A DNA stretch of 64,000 bases from Dipteronia dyeriana (lineage: Eukaryota > Streptophyta > Magnoliopsida > Sapindales > Sapindaceae): positions 13,955,096-14,019,095 of the forward strand of contig CM065298.1 in the NCBI GenBank assembly GCA_032871835.1, in the 5' to 3' direction. Numbering within the stretch: the stretch's first letter is position 1; each line of letters begins with the position of its first letter. A program made the translations under genes and the position numbers. The notes beneath the pieces were generated by a model. The model did not search any database and was not told the origin of the DNA. It saw nothing but the letters and a program-made list of their open reading frames with translations. This document shows positions 11,921-23,010 of this stretch, one piece after another.

Positions 11921-12435
11921 ATTTTTATTTAAAAAAAATGCTAGATACCAGAATAATCAACCTCATTTCAAACCCAAACCAAAACCAAAACCATTACCAT
12001 TGTCAACCCTAATCTACAATTTCAATCAACAGAACAAGTCTAAAATGCAATGATAAGTTATGAACAACAAATCGATAAGTAAAACAAACTGAACTTACCT
12101 CTGTTAATCGCTGCGAAATGTACTGTATTCCCGTTTCGGTCAATAAGCTGTCGATTTCCTCATCGTCGATTTCCTCGTCGTCGATTTCGTTGTCGTCAGT
12201 TTCTTTCTCATTGTTGCTTTTCTCAGACTCACAAAACGATAACTTTCTCTCTTATTCAATTTTGTCGGGGTATTCTCGTCTCTTTACGTTAATGGTGCAT
12301 TTTAAACTTACATTACTAAACTAGTGATATTTGCACAATACCCCTCTGAAAGAGTGCCATTTATTTTTCGAGCCCTATAAAATTATGATAAAATCGGAAA
12401 ATGTTATATTTGGTAGGTTAATCTTCGAAGAATAT

Positions 12436-13687
12436 ATATATTAAATGCAATAAGTGATTTGGAATTAAGTTAAAAATCAGATTTCTTACCTTTTATTTTA
12501 AGTTTTTTTTTTTTTTGTATTTTTAAGTTGTTTGATTACTTGAAAAAATAAACAAACAACTTAATGATTTCGATTCAGATCCATTAAATTTTAAATGTAA
12601 AAAAACAAACGACCCCTAAGTATTAATTAATTGATTAAGGGTGACGTTTGGATTCGGAACCATAAATAATGATGGTATATTAATGCCAAAGATGTAAATA
12701 TGAATATCGACTTCTATCAATTGAACGGATATGATAAGGTTAAACAACGGTAAACCTCTCATACATCTATCCATGAGGTTGCGTGTTTGAATAATGTTCG
12801 TTTCTTCAAATCTTGAAATATTTTAATAATTTCAAGTAAATTTTTTTAGTTGAATGAAAGTGTTAAATCACATATTTAAATATAAATATAAATTCTTAAT
12901 ATCATTGTGATAATACAATGTCTCATTAAAAGTTTGGTTACAGAGGTTAAAAACGGTTAGTTCGGTGGTATACCTATCATAACCACACCATGTGGTTATG
13001 GGTTCGATTATAAAACCCCGAATTATTGTAATAATTCAAAACTCGAAAAAATAAAAATTCAAAACTCGTAGGCACCATTGAAATTTTCTTAATCAAAATT
13101 GGAAATCTCATTTTCACCCATCGGAAATTTAAAAAGTTATACTTTTATTGATTAAACTGCTTAATCTTCGATTGCCTTGCTGATATGATACGGTATGACA
13201 TACTTGTTTCTGCCTAACAACGGGGTTAGTTTGTACAATTACGCCTGAAGTTGAGAGGTTTATGCAATAAAGTACCTGATGTATAGTTAAGATTTAACAA
13301 GATCGTATTTTTTACCAAAATTAAAAACAATACCCTTGTCTTACCATTTGACCGTTATAGTTAACAAATGTTAGAATTGTGTAAGTGAAATCTCTATTTT
13401 TGGAGATAAAATAAAATGTTATTTTTTATAGTATAAATCTACAAATTGATTCAGGTAAATAAAATATAAGAAACATTTTTATATATTCCTTTAATTATTT
13501 TTAATTCATTAATGTATTTAAATTATTATTTGATATTTGCCGAATACAAAGACAGTAACCACATTTTCGGTGATTGATGAGTATGAGTGTAAAAAATAAA
13601 TAAAATTATTATAGTTAAATTCAAGGTGGTGGAAAAGTGGAGTGGTAGATTTTAGAAAGAAAAAGACATTTTCAACCTCTTAGATAA
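12436..13687. other. Intergenic with SINE remnants and a segment shared with 20505-20655
   Basis: No gene. A degenerate tRNA-like unit may lie at 12725-12800 (B-box-like TGCGTGTTTGAATA). A clearer SINE is listed separately at 12940-13060. The stretch 13083-13225 (containing ATTGATTAAACTGC) recurs in direct orientation at 20505-20655 on the other side of the LINE. Confidence 0.6.
12940..13060 (+). mobile_element. tRNA-derived SINE
   Basis: A-box-like GGTTAGTTCGGTGGTATACC at 12955-12974 and B box GGGTTCGATTA at 13000-13010. A homologous but older unit may precede it. No acceptor stem is present. Confidence 0.6.
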
Positions 13688-13926
13688 TTTTTTTTTTTTG
13701 AAAGGCAAACTTTATTCACAGAAGCAAAAGAGAAATGCAAACAGGGGAAGAAAGCCCTGACAAACAAACAGCCAAATAAACTCAGAAAACAAAAGGAAAG
13801 AAACCACAGAACACAGGCCACATAAGCCAGCAAACACAAACCAAAAGACTGCACCAAACCACCCAACCCACACCAGCCAAAACATCATGGCAGGTTCCAA
13901 AACAGCACATCCCTACCACCTTTAGC

Positions 13927-16900
13927 TCATTTTTTCGCTAACGCATCCGCCTCCGAATTTGTGTCTCTAGAAGAGAATTCAATGGTAGCTTGAGCCATAC
14001 TACCTAAAAGACTCCGAATATCAAAAACTAACTGCGCATGCTTCCAGTTACCCATTCCAATGCTATTAATCCACGAGACCACCAGTTTGGAGTCGCTCAC
14101 AAACACGATCTTCTTACCAATCAAATCCGAATTAGAAACAAAAATAACACAAGCTCTAACAATAGCTTGAATTTCAGCAGCTATGGCTCAGAAAAAGAGC
14201 ACATAACCAGAAAAAGAGCACATAACATCACCTTTATGGTCCCTAAGCACCTCACCAATACCTGCTTGACCCGAGGACCCTCTCGCAGCCCCATCCACGT
14301 TAAACTTCAAGGTATTTGGCACCGACGGAATTCACTTCCCCACCTTCGACAATCTGACTTTAGACATATCATTGCATCACCCCTTAATATCCAAAAGAAT
14401 TAAGGTAATAGGATCGATAGAGCCCTTCCCAAGATTTTTGAACCACCAAACAACCCGAAACCTGACCATATCTAAAGCTTTCGACAAGGACGCTTCAAAA
14501 TCCTTAAACACCATCCCATTTCTTTTCTCCCAAATAGTCCAAGACACCGTAAAGAAAACGGACAACCAGGCTCTCTCGGATCTCTTCCTCGGACACATAC
14601 CTAACCATCCGTTCCACCAACTACGAACAGAATTCGCGTAACAACTGTTCACACCCCACCAGCTCATACAACTATTCCAGAGCTTCCAAGACCAGTTGCA
14701 ATGCAATAAAAAAGATGGTCAATGTCCTCACCACACTCACCACACAGGGGACACTCTAAGCTAGACACCAACATCACACCAAAACTCCTCAGCACCTTTT
14801 TAACAGTCACTCTGCCTTACAAGAGATGCCACACAAAAATTTCAATCTTTGGAGGACACATACCCTGCCAAATACTCTTGAAGACTGAAGGAACCCCTAT
14901 ATGACTTGACTCAAGACCTCTACGGAAGGACTTGACAGAAAAAAGACCATCTGGGCAAAATGACCAGCCAATGGTGTCTGAAAAGAACTCCCTGATTTTA
15001 ATATTATCTAAACAATTTTTGAAATAATCCCACTGCTCAATTTCCCAATTAAAACAGGGCCTTCTTAACAAAATGTTCCACTTCCAAATGCTACCTTCCC
15101 AGCCACCAAAATCACTCACAGTACCTGACTTGTTACAAGCCAGAGAAAAAATTATGAGGCAAGCTTATTTTAAGGTCATTCCATCCACAGCGATATCAGT
15201 CCATAACCTTGCTTTATCACCCCTTCCCATCACCACACACAACCCAACTTTCAACAACGAAGCCAACTTCAAACCCTCCTCATACAGATTACCCACAACC
15301 TTAATATAAAAAGAACTGGAAGGACCTTCACTCCAATCCCATATCAAAGAAGATACAGGGACACCATACTTAGCACAAATCACCCTTTCCAAAGTGGAGA
15401 GTCTTCCTTGCCGAATCTCCAAGCTCATCTTACCGAAAGGCCTTTATTTTTGTCTAGAATCGAACCAATACCCAGAACACCATTACATTTGCTTTGACAC
15501 AACGTCTCCCATTTAACCAAATGCATTTTCCTCTTTTTATACCCATCTCCCAAAAAGAAACTCTGGTGCAATTTTTCTAATTTATGAGCTATACACACAT
15601 GCATTTTGAACACGGAAAGATAGTAATCAGGAATGCTAGACAAAATAGATTTTATAAGGACTAAACGACCTCTTTTATTAATAAAAACCCTCTTCCACGG
15701 AGCTAGGCATAACTTTATGCGTTGAACTAAATCTGTCCAAAACAATTTCAAATCAGGACACCCCCAAGCAGAAAACCCAAATATGAAATCAGAAGAGAGG
15801 CTTTAGATCTTTTAAAAATAGCCGTCCAATTAACCTCTCCTTCATTCCTTTTTCCGATCTTCACCACACAAGATTTTTGGAAATTGATTCTTAACCCAGA
15901 AGCCACCTCAAAGCACCTCAGAATCTTCCTAACATTCCTAAGATAGTCCACTATTGGCTGAAGAAAAAGAATGGTATTGTCCATAAATTGCAAATGCGTC
16001 ACCTGAATCACATTTCCACCGAAAGAAATCCCTTTAATCAAATCCATGGCCTCCGCTTTCTTAAAAACTGCACTCAACCTATCACCACATTGAATAAAAA
16101 GGGAGATTAGGGATCACCTTGACGAAGGCCTCTCTCCATCCCAAATTGCCTAGTAAGACTACCATTCACCAAAATGGAGAGCCTCGGAGTAGAAATACTG
16201 CAGCCAGCCCACTTTCTCCAGCGCCATCCGAAACTCATTTCCTTTAACATAAAATCCAAAAAGGAGTGATCCGAACTATTATAAGCCTTTTTGAAGTCCA
16301 ACATCACCTAAACTCCCCCCTCTCTACTCTTTTTCCACTGATGAATAATTTCTTCAGCGATAACCAGGCTATCTAGGATTTGTCTATTTCTCACAAAAGC
16401 CATTTGAGTTTCACCAACCACTGAATTAATAACCTTCCGCATACAATTGGCCAAAACCTTTTCCAAAATCTTATATAAAGCACCCACCAAACTTATAGGC
16501 CTGAAATCTTTCATAGTCTTCGGATTGATGCATTTGGGGATAAGAGCAATAAAAGACTTATTTAGTTCCTCCACAACCAAACCATTCCGATGAAACTCCT
16601 CCATGAACTTCATAAAATCACCACTAATAACCTCCCAATTATCCTTAATGAAGTTTAGGTTAAAACCGTCTGGACCCGGCGCTTTATTACCATCACAACT
16701 AGACAGTGATGTCCACACTTCCTCCTTATTGAATAATTCCTCCAAGGAATCTCATTCCGCATCTGAAAGTTTTTTGAAAGGAAGCTCCAAAATCTTAGGT
16801 CGACTCCACGCCACATTCTTAAAATGCTTTTCGAAAAAATCTACCACCCCCTCTCTGACTTCAACCGGTTTAGATTTTCTCACCCCATCAAACGAGATAT

Positions 16901-18095
16901 TCTCGATAAAATTCTTTCTTCGCCTACCACTCGCCACACAATGGAAAATTTTTGAGTTTCTATCCCCCTCTACAAGCCATTTCACCCTTCGTTTTTGTCT
17001 CCATTGTTGTTCCTCACGCCTAAGAGCCTTCCACAATTCGATCAAAGCCTTTAGTCTCTCTTGCCTCAAAGAATCCGACCAACCACTACTAGCCGCCTTA
17101 TCATCAATTTTGAGCAACCGGTATTCTAAAGCTTTAGTGGACACCCAATCTTTCACCTTTGACAAAGCCCGAGCTTTGATTTTATTTTTGGAGACCAGCA
17201 ATTTAGCTTGAAGAATGCGGCTACTAGACCCAGTGGGATTACTGTCACCCCAACCCTTCCTCACTTCTGCCATTAAAACCTTATCTTCCAGCCAGACGTT
17301 ATCAAACCTAAAAGGTCTTGGACCCCATACCACCTTAGGCTCACCCAAAGAAATAGCACAGTGGTCGGAGATTGATCGAGGCATCTTAACTTGCTCCAAA
17401 TCACCAAACCAAGTCAAAAAGATTGGGAACACTAGGAACCTATCAAGTTTAACCTAAGACCTTCCTACTTTGTTGTTAGACCAAGTGAAATCACCCCCAG
17501 GTAATGGTAAATCCAACACCTTCGCTTGAAGAATGAAGCTGTTAAACGCTCTAGCCGACCATTTATTGAAATCACCCTCTTTTCTTTCCGACTCGTTAAG
17601 AACCGTATTAAAATCCCCCCTTATACACCACGACATAGAAAAGGTTTGATGGACGTTGATAATGAATCCCCACAACTCTCTTCTTTCCTTTTTCGAATTC
17701 GGCGCATAAATGTTGCAAAATACCACCTCCTCGTCTAACTTAATCAGACAACCCACCAAAATAATACACCATTTATTAGAAAGGAAATCTTTGATAGAAA
17801 CCAAATCCTCTCTCAACATAGTAATCAAACCTCCTGCTGATCCTTCAGCTTCAACTCCGACACCTCTAGTAAGCACCACACCCCCTAGACCTCTAATAAT
17901 GTTTATATCAAAAGATCTAAGCTTGGATTCCTGAATAAAGAGAATTGCAGGTTTTAGAGACACCACCACACTTCTCACCTTATGCCTCTTCACGTCTTTA
18001 CCCAAGCCCCTCACATTCCATGACAAAACTAACATAGAAAGATACCGACCCAACAAAACCAACCAAAGAACCAGACCAATTATCCTTCCTTTCAT
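13927..18095 (-). pseudogene. LINE ORF2: AP endonuclease, reverse transcriptase, RNase H, broken
   Basis: Endonuclease motifs: LSWNVRGLG, FIQESK, NIYAPN, RGDFNTVLNE and, in the next piece (17432-16752), SISDHCAISLG. Reverse transcriptase motifs: GPDGFNLNFIK, FRPISLVGALYKILEK, MLDFKKAYNSSDHS and GLRQGDP. The box that is normally FADD reads QFMDNTILF near 15980, so a catalytic aspartate is replaced as well as its neighbour. After a zinc-binding region (SVKSFRRG...PPKIEIFVWHLL) comes RNase H, with NVDGAARGSS, AAEIQAI and SDSKLVVSW. Pieces are separated by stops or frameshifts near 17450, 16748, 16306, 16080, 15750, 15425 and 15120. A 20-bp tandem duplication interrupts RNase H at about 14187-14226. 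Confidence 0.88.
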
Positions 18096-18562
18096 GCCTC
18101 ATCCTCATGTTCCCTCATAGACACATATTCCATAATGTCCTCATTAATTCTGTTGAAGTCAAAACCCAAGGCAGCTCCAGTTTCCAGCACTTTAGACATC
18201 TCTTCCTCTAAATCCCACTCCTCCCTCATACCAACATCAATATTACCACAATTATCAATATTCGTCTAAGACTTTAAATCTAAACCCAGAAGCACCCTCT
18301 TTTCTATAACTTTCGCAATCTCTACTTCTAAATTCCAATTAACCCTTTTACTTTTAATCTCTTGGCCAAGATCATCAGAACCATTTTGGGACAAATTGAA
18401 CTTCAGCCCTCTAGTTTTCATAGGGTGAGTTTTATGTTGGGATTCTAAAAATTTACCTCTGGTCCTCTTTACTGTGAAGTTCAACTTTTCCTTTGGCTCT
18501 CTCGATTGTTTAGATAAATTCCCTGAATTTTCTTCCTCAAGATTGTAATATGATGAAGTCTT

Positions 18563-20145
18563 CTATATTTCAACACAAAGATTGTTGATATCGGAATCTT
18601 GATGTGTCAGATCTACCACAAGGTCAAGACCATGTTCTGTCTCCATCTGTTCTTCATGCACCACATTGTCTGTGAGATCACCATCTGTAGAAACATGTGG
18701 GACTTCACCCTGTTCAAGCCTATGCTCTAGACCCAAATGAGAGCCCAAGCCCGAAAAATACAAGGCCCCATTGGTTGGGTCGTTAGTGACATTATCCACC
18801 AATTTATTCAATCCCATATGCACCCTTATATCAGGCCCAGTAATATTCAGCCCACTACCTTTAATAACTTTCTCCAAGCCTTTACTGGAACATTCCCCTT
18901 TCAATAAATTACCTTTGAAAGGGAATTCTAGCTCCGAACTAGACCGGCTAGAATGTGATTCAACTATGCAACCCATTTGTCTATTCATTCCCTGTTTTTC
19001 TAACCTTAGGTTGCCGATATATATGGGATACCCAAGCTTCAATCTTGGTTTTTGAATCCAACTCCCTTTCCCCTTGTCTACATCATTACCTTTCCCACCA
19101 ACTTTTCTCCATGGATACTTTGGACTTGACACCCTACCATCCAGTATATTCTCCCACTTGTGTCTTTCATTGAAGAGAACAGTCTCTTTCTCTCCAAAGC
19201 TACCATTGTCAGGACTACTATCATCATCACATGAACCTATCCTACCAGCTTTCAACAATCGAAAGTCAGCTCCATCATTTTCCTGGCAACCTGTTTCATT
19301 TGAAACTACCTGCCTCAAACCCAAAAAGTTGCTAGCCCAAGCACTGGATACCGGAGCCGATTGTTCAACTACCTCACCGAAAATGAAGTCTTCCCTACTT
19401 TCATAGAGATCTCACAAGACAACTCATAGTCTAATGGAGCAAGGATCAACACTCTTCCTTTATCCAGACACTTTCTAAACTCAGTATCTTCCTCAATCCA
19501 CATTAGTTCCCCCACCTGACCACTTATCTTTTTAAAGAAGGCTCTGCACCAGCAGTTCAGGGGGACACCATAGATGTCAACCCAACTAATCTTTGACATA
19601 GGATACCCTTCTGACTCAAGTGGATAATCCTTTCGATTCGACATTGACAGAAAACAATCTTCCTAGAAGAAATGATTGTTAATGAAACCTTCTCTGTCAT
19701 ATTTCGATTCAAAGGTCCATAGGACATGTTTCCCTCCTATGAATGTTGGTGAGAAGATAAAACCTCTATCTTCTAGCTTTTGGTTCACTGATTCTATACT
19801 AGCAAAATTCTTAAGGACCCCTATAGCACATCTAGACAACCATTCCTCACTCTCCATTGAAACCGGCAAAGACATGACCTTCGGTTGTTTCCCCTGCACA
19901 TGTCTAAAGCCTGAAGCTCTATGCTTTTCCAGCTTTACAGCTTCCGCATATGAACGACCTTCTTGAGAATAAGCCCTTGTATCCTGAAATGCCTTCTCAT
20001 CGCCACCATTCTTACCATCACCTCGTATCTGCTCGTCATTAAGCTTAACTTTCCCAGAAACCGGCCTTGCATTTATGCGGAAACAAAACCAGAGGGGTGA
20101 ACTCAGTCCTGGGCTTACTAGAATACTAGAATATTTCAATATCAA
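18563..20145 (-). pseudogene. LINE ORF1 (DUF4283-like nucleic-acid-binding protein), broken
   Basis: A leader with RSYAEAVKLEKHR (a common start of plant L1 ORF1 proteins) is followed by a DUF4283-like, RRM-related segment at about 19850-19380 (SKISWVDIYGVPLNCW). A TAG at 19665-19663 separates two pieces of the same frame, and a frame change follows before the 253-codon piece at 19324-18563, which has no clear motif. ORF1 proteins of this class bind the element RNA. No zinc knuckle was recognised. Confidence 0.7.
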
Positions 20146-20150
20146 TCAAG

Positions 20151-21318
20151 GGAAACTGTATGTGTTTACATCAGTTTTAGTTTGAACTTGCAAGATAATG
20201 TAATTAGTCTACTTGGATCTTTTTATGTGTTTGCTAATTTTGTGCTTGTTCTTGCAAGATTTTCATTCCATTTACTTTTCTCTTTGTGAGTAGCATTGCT
20301 CTGCATTTAAAGTTATTATAATTCTGTATTTCATTTTATTTCATATTCATGGCTAGAGCCTAGATGAATCATTGATTCAATGAGACCTTGTAAATGTTCT
20401 ATAAACCAGAAAAAATATAAAATGGTCTTAAAGTCTTTTGTGTTTTTGTATATGGTCCTTTTTTTCTTTTTGCTCTGATGATAATTGTTCCCATTTTCAA
20501 CCTAAAGAATTCATTTTCATGTGGAATTCTCATTTTCACCTAGTAATTATTTTATTGATTAAACTGCCTAATCTTCAATTGCCTTGTTGATATGATACTG
20601 TCCATTTATGCCTATGGTACTTCCAGTTGACATATACTTGTTTCTGCCTTTTACTCTTGATTGATCGTGCCATTAAAAATTAGTATGTTTGGCTCACTTC
20701 CAGAAGCGTTTAAAGGAGCACAATGTTCTAGCTTTCTTCATCTGGCTAATACTGCATAATGTTCTAGTATGTTCTTTGAGCTTCCTTCTCCCCAGTGGAT
20801 CTATCGGAAACTGTTGAATCTTTTGCATTAAGGGGCCGGATTTGATTCAAGAGAAACTGTTAGTCTTTTGGGTATGGTTTCTTCTTACTTGCTTTATTTT
20901 TCTTTCTTCTTTCTTGGTAGTAAATGATAATTGCATGCAGCTACTTGTTGTTTCTTTAATAATCTGTATTATAGCTGAATGAATCTCCGGTTCAGTTCTA
21001 ATCAGCTTGGATTCTGCAAAAATTTAGGAGAAAAACCAAAGCAATATAGAGCATGAGATCATGAACTTCCTTGTCTTTGTTTTCGATATGTCTTGCCATT
21101 TTATTAAGCTCATTTACTATGTGATTGATTACACAAATACATCATCAAATTTGTTTAGAGATTTCTCAACTTTCCATTCTTGTTCTAATTCAGTTGTATG
21201 AATGATATTGGCAAGTATTATGTTTCTGTAATTATGGTCATTTTCTTCTTCTTTTTCGCCATCTGCTCAGAGTAATGTAATAGGGTTCAAAATTTTTTGT
21301 CTCCTTTCTTTATTCCAG
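20151..21318. other. Probable intron and upstream DNA of the dead peroxidase
   Basis: No coding block recognised. T-rich sequence up to the splice acceptor TTTATTCCAG at 21309-21318 looks like intron DNA. The piece 20505-20655 repeats 13083-13225. The earlier peroxidase exons (distal His region) were looked for and not found. Confidence 0.45.
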
Positions 21319-21861
21319 GTGCTCACAGCATTTGAGTGATTCATTTCAAATTCTTCCGGAATCGTCTCTATAACTTTGGCAGGACTGATCAACCTGATCC
21401 ATCTCTGGATCCTGATTTCCTCAACCTAATGTGATCAAAATGGAGCAACATTTCCATCAACATCCTCAACACCCTCACCTTCCTCTATTGGTGTACCATC
21501 CTCATCCACATCAGTAGCACCATCACCTCACTTTGATGCCTCACCTTCATCGTCCACAGCATCCTTGCATTCCTTTGAAGATTCATTTTCTTCAGCAGCC
21601 GAGGAACAAGGAGTGGATATGGCTTATGATGGACCGGAAGTGGGTTTTGGCCGTCTTTTGCAAGGTATAGGAATCCTTTATGCTGATCAACAGCTAATGA
21701 CCGGCGAAGAAACTGGGATTTGGGTGAGAGCTTATGCTTCAGATGTTACCATGTTCTGGCGGGACTTTTTCATTGCCTTGGCAATGATGAAGCTCTCAAA
21801 TCTCCGAACCTTGACAGCATCGATGGGTCAGATCCGTCTCAGTTGTTCAAAGGTAGCATAG
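21319..21861 (+). pseudogene. Class III peroxidase, last exon, inactivated
   Basis: Begins after an AG acceptor with GAHSI, the proximal-haem histidine motif, then RLYNFGRTDQPDPSLDPDFL, typical of plant secretory peroxidases. A shifted frame follows with a long Ser/Pro-rich insert (about 21450-21590), and the C terminus reads GILYADQQLM, WVRAYASDVTMF and MMKLSNL, ending SCSKVA at the TAG 21859-21861. Stops fall inside GAHSI*V and NLM*SK, and two conserved cysteines are replaced, so it is dead by substitution. A Ser-rich insert of this sort is seen in a minority of class III peroxidases (Prx20-like, tentative). Only the final exon is present. Confidence 0.82.
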
Positions 21862-22089
21862 CATATCCCTTGTTCATCCTACCTCATCCAGGTTTTTGGT
21901 GCTTAATTTGAACCTCTTATAGTTGCAGAGTAGCTTTGTTTGTTGTTACCTTGTAGTTATAACACACAAACATGAACATCTACAGCCTAATTGACCCGAG
22001 CCTCCGCTTTGAGTTATTGATACTGGCAGAGGGTTGGGGAACGGAGAATTCTGAGTTCATGTCCATGAAAAACTTGTCAACAGTATCAA

Positions 22090-23010
22090 GGTATGCCGGA
22101 CTCTTAAATCCTATAAAATACATTGATTTAGTTTTACATTTGCAAGAATATATAGATTAGTAATTTATATATTAGTTTTTGTGAGATTATATCTTACATA
22201 TATTACTTTTATTTTCTATTATTTAGGTATGTGACACGGTCTATAAATAGGAAGTATTATGAAATAATAATTACGATTTTATCCCGAGAATCGAGTAAAA
22301 AAAATGGATTACAAATCCATTAAATCCAAGTTATTTGTAATAATCAGTGTATAGTTAATCTGTTTTAATATAAATATATATATCTTAATATTTTCTTTAA
22401 ATAAGAGAATTCGTCCCCAATCACTATAATTTTTTATTATTATGGAGGGCACTTCTAGGAGACTATCGTTGAGGCAAACAAAGTTCGTTTTTAACCCATA
22501 TAATTTGTCGTTGAAACCATAGCGACGAACCCTAATGGCAATGTAGTATTGATCGAATATCAGTGGATTGAATATAATCACATGTATGGCATAATTGCAT
22601 TGATATAAAATCCAGGTAAGAACAACTCCTTGAAAAACTTGCACAATTGCATTGATACATTCTCCTAAATACAAATATATGCAGATAGAGAATACCATTC
22701 AAGGCATTGCCATCTAAGCAGGTACAAGAAACACCGATTTTTCAGATGGAACACAAAAATTCCAAGTTAGGTCCAAGCATTACTTGAATCAAGATAAGAT
22801 GTTTCAAAATAACACAAGAAATACATGGTAATGAAACCAGAGCTCTTTCTTCCTGCCTTATTATATACCTTTCATTTGACAGTAATGTCTCTCATCCTTT
22901 ATCCATCACCAAGCTGACATAAAATGCAAAAAACAAGTGCTATGTCTCTTATGTTTGACTAGGTATCTGTAATTGGTATTTGACTTCTGAGATCTGGAGC
23001 GATAACTACT
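22090..23010. repeat. Duplicated non-coding segment, relative of 1289-2090
   Basis: Blocks at 22090-22400, 22550-22690 and 22845-23000 match the 1.3-2.1 kb region, with different order and one copy of the 46-bp unit that is doubled there. No gene is seen. It follows the peroxidase remnant by about 230 bp. Confidence 0.7.

Larger units (their letters stand above)
7704..12245 (-). pseudogene. DUF1985 / Ulp1-like cysteine protease gene of the MULE, interrupted
   Basis: Multi-exon on the minus strand. An acidic N-terminal exon (about 12220-12100, repeated EIDDEEIDD) ends in GTAAGT; no ATG was found in its frame. The DUF1985 region reads 11068-10304, with one in-frame TAG at 10630-10628, then an 84-bp intron (10303-10220). 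Next come a linker, a coiled coil (about 9640-9500), a proline-rich stretch (9470-9170) and the Ulp1 domain (about 8790-7740). In the protease part the catalytic His (CQHWLLVTVD), Asp (FVVDPW), Gln (KKYVPQ) and Cys (SGNCGPHTLRLIEFF) are all recognisable; an 85-bp intron (7930-7846) separates the Gln and Cys segments. At least five stops break it, including TAG at 9854-9852, TGA at 10135-10133 and TAG after HIRKQ near 8085. Such proteins resemble SUMO proteases (family C48); the role inside MULEs is unknown. Confidence 0.82.
3460..12435. mobile_element. Mutator-like element carrying transposase and Ulp1-like protease genes
   Basis: About 9 kb bounded by sequences that recur, inverted and close together, at 55030-56130, which is how the limits were placed. 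The left flank (3563-3680) matches the reverse complement of 55920-56020; the right flank (12290-12435) matches the reverse complement of 55035-55165. Inside are a plus-strand MURA-type transposase and a convergent minus-strand DUF1985/Ulp1-like gene, with TTCTCGATC arrays upstream of each. No long terminal inverted repeat was found; at best the two ends share a weak match (GGTGAACTACTCAAATTGCCC, shortened here to GGTGAACTAC, against GGGGTATTGTGCAAATATC). No target duplication was identified. Plant MULEs with Ulp1-like genes and without long TIRs are known (KAONASHI in Arabidopsis, CUMULE in melon); membership of that group is inferred. Confidence 0.8.
13688..20150 (-). mobile_element. L1-type LINE retrotransposon with RNase H
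   Basis: On the minus strand, ORF1 and ORF2 remains are followed by a 3' A-tail, seen on the plus strand as a run of T at 13688-13699. Order from the 5' end: ORF1 (20145-18563), endonuclease (18095-17300), reverse transcriptase (16745-15425), zinc-binding region (15119-14400), RNase H (14320-13927). It is close to full length for a plant L1. Many stops and frameshifts make it inactive. No convincing target duplication was found; the exact 5' end is estimated. Confidence 0.9.

Noticed and set aside
3660..12360. Long terminal inverted repeats of the MULE
   Set aside because: The best match between the ends is about 13 of 21 bases, too weak to claim, and no target duplication was seen.
16603..17211. 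202-codon plus-strand frame
   Set aside because: Shadow of the LINE reverse transcriptase and endonuclease linker on the other strand.
21972..22160. 62-codon frame after the peroxidase remnant
   Set aside because: Its second half lies in the duplicated non-coding segment also present at 1500-1770; no protein family recognised.
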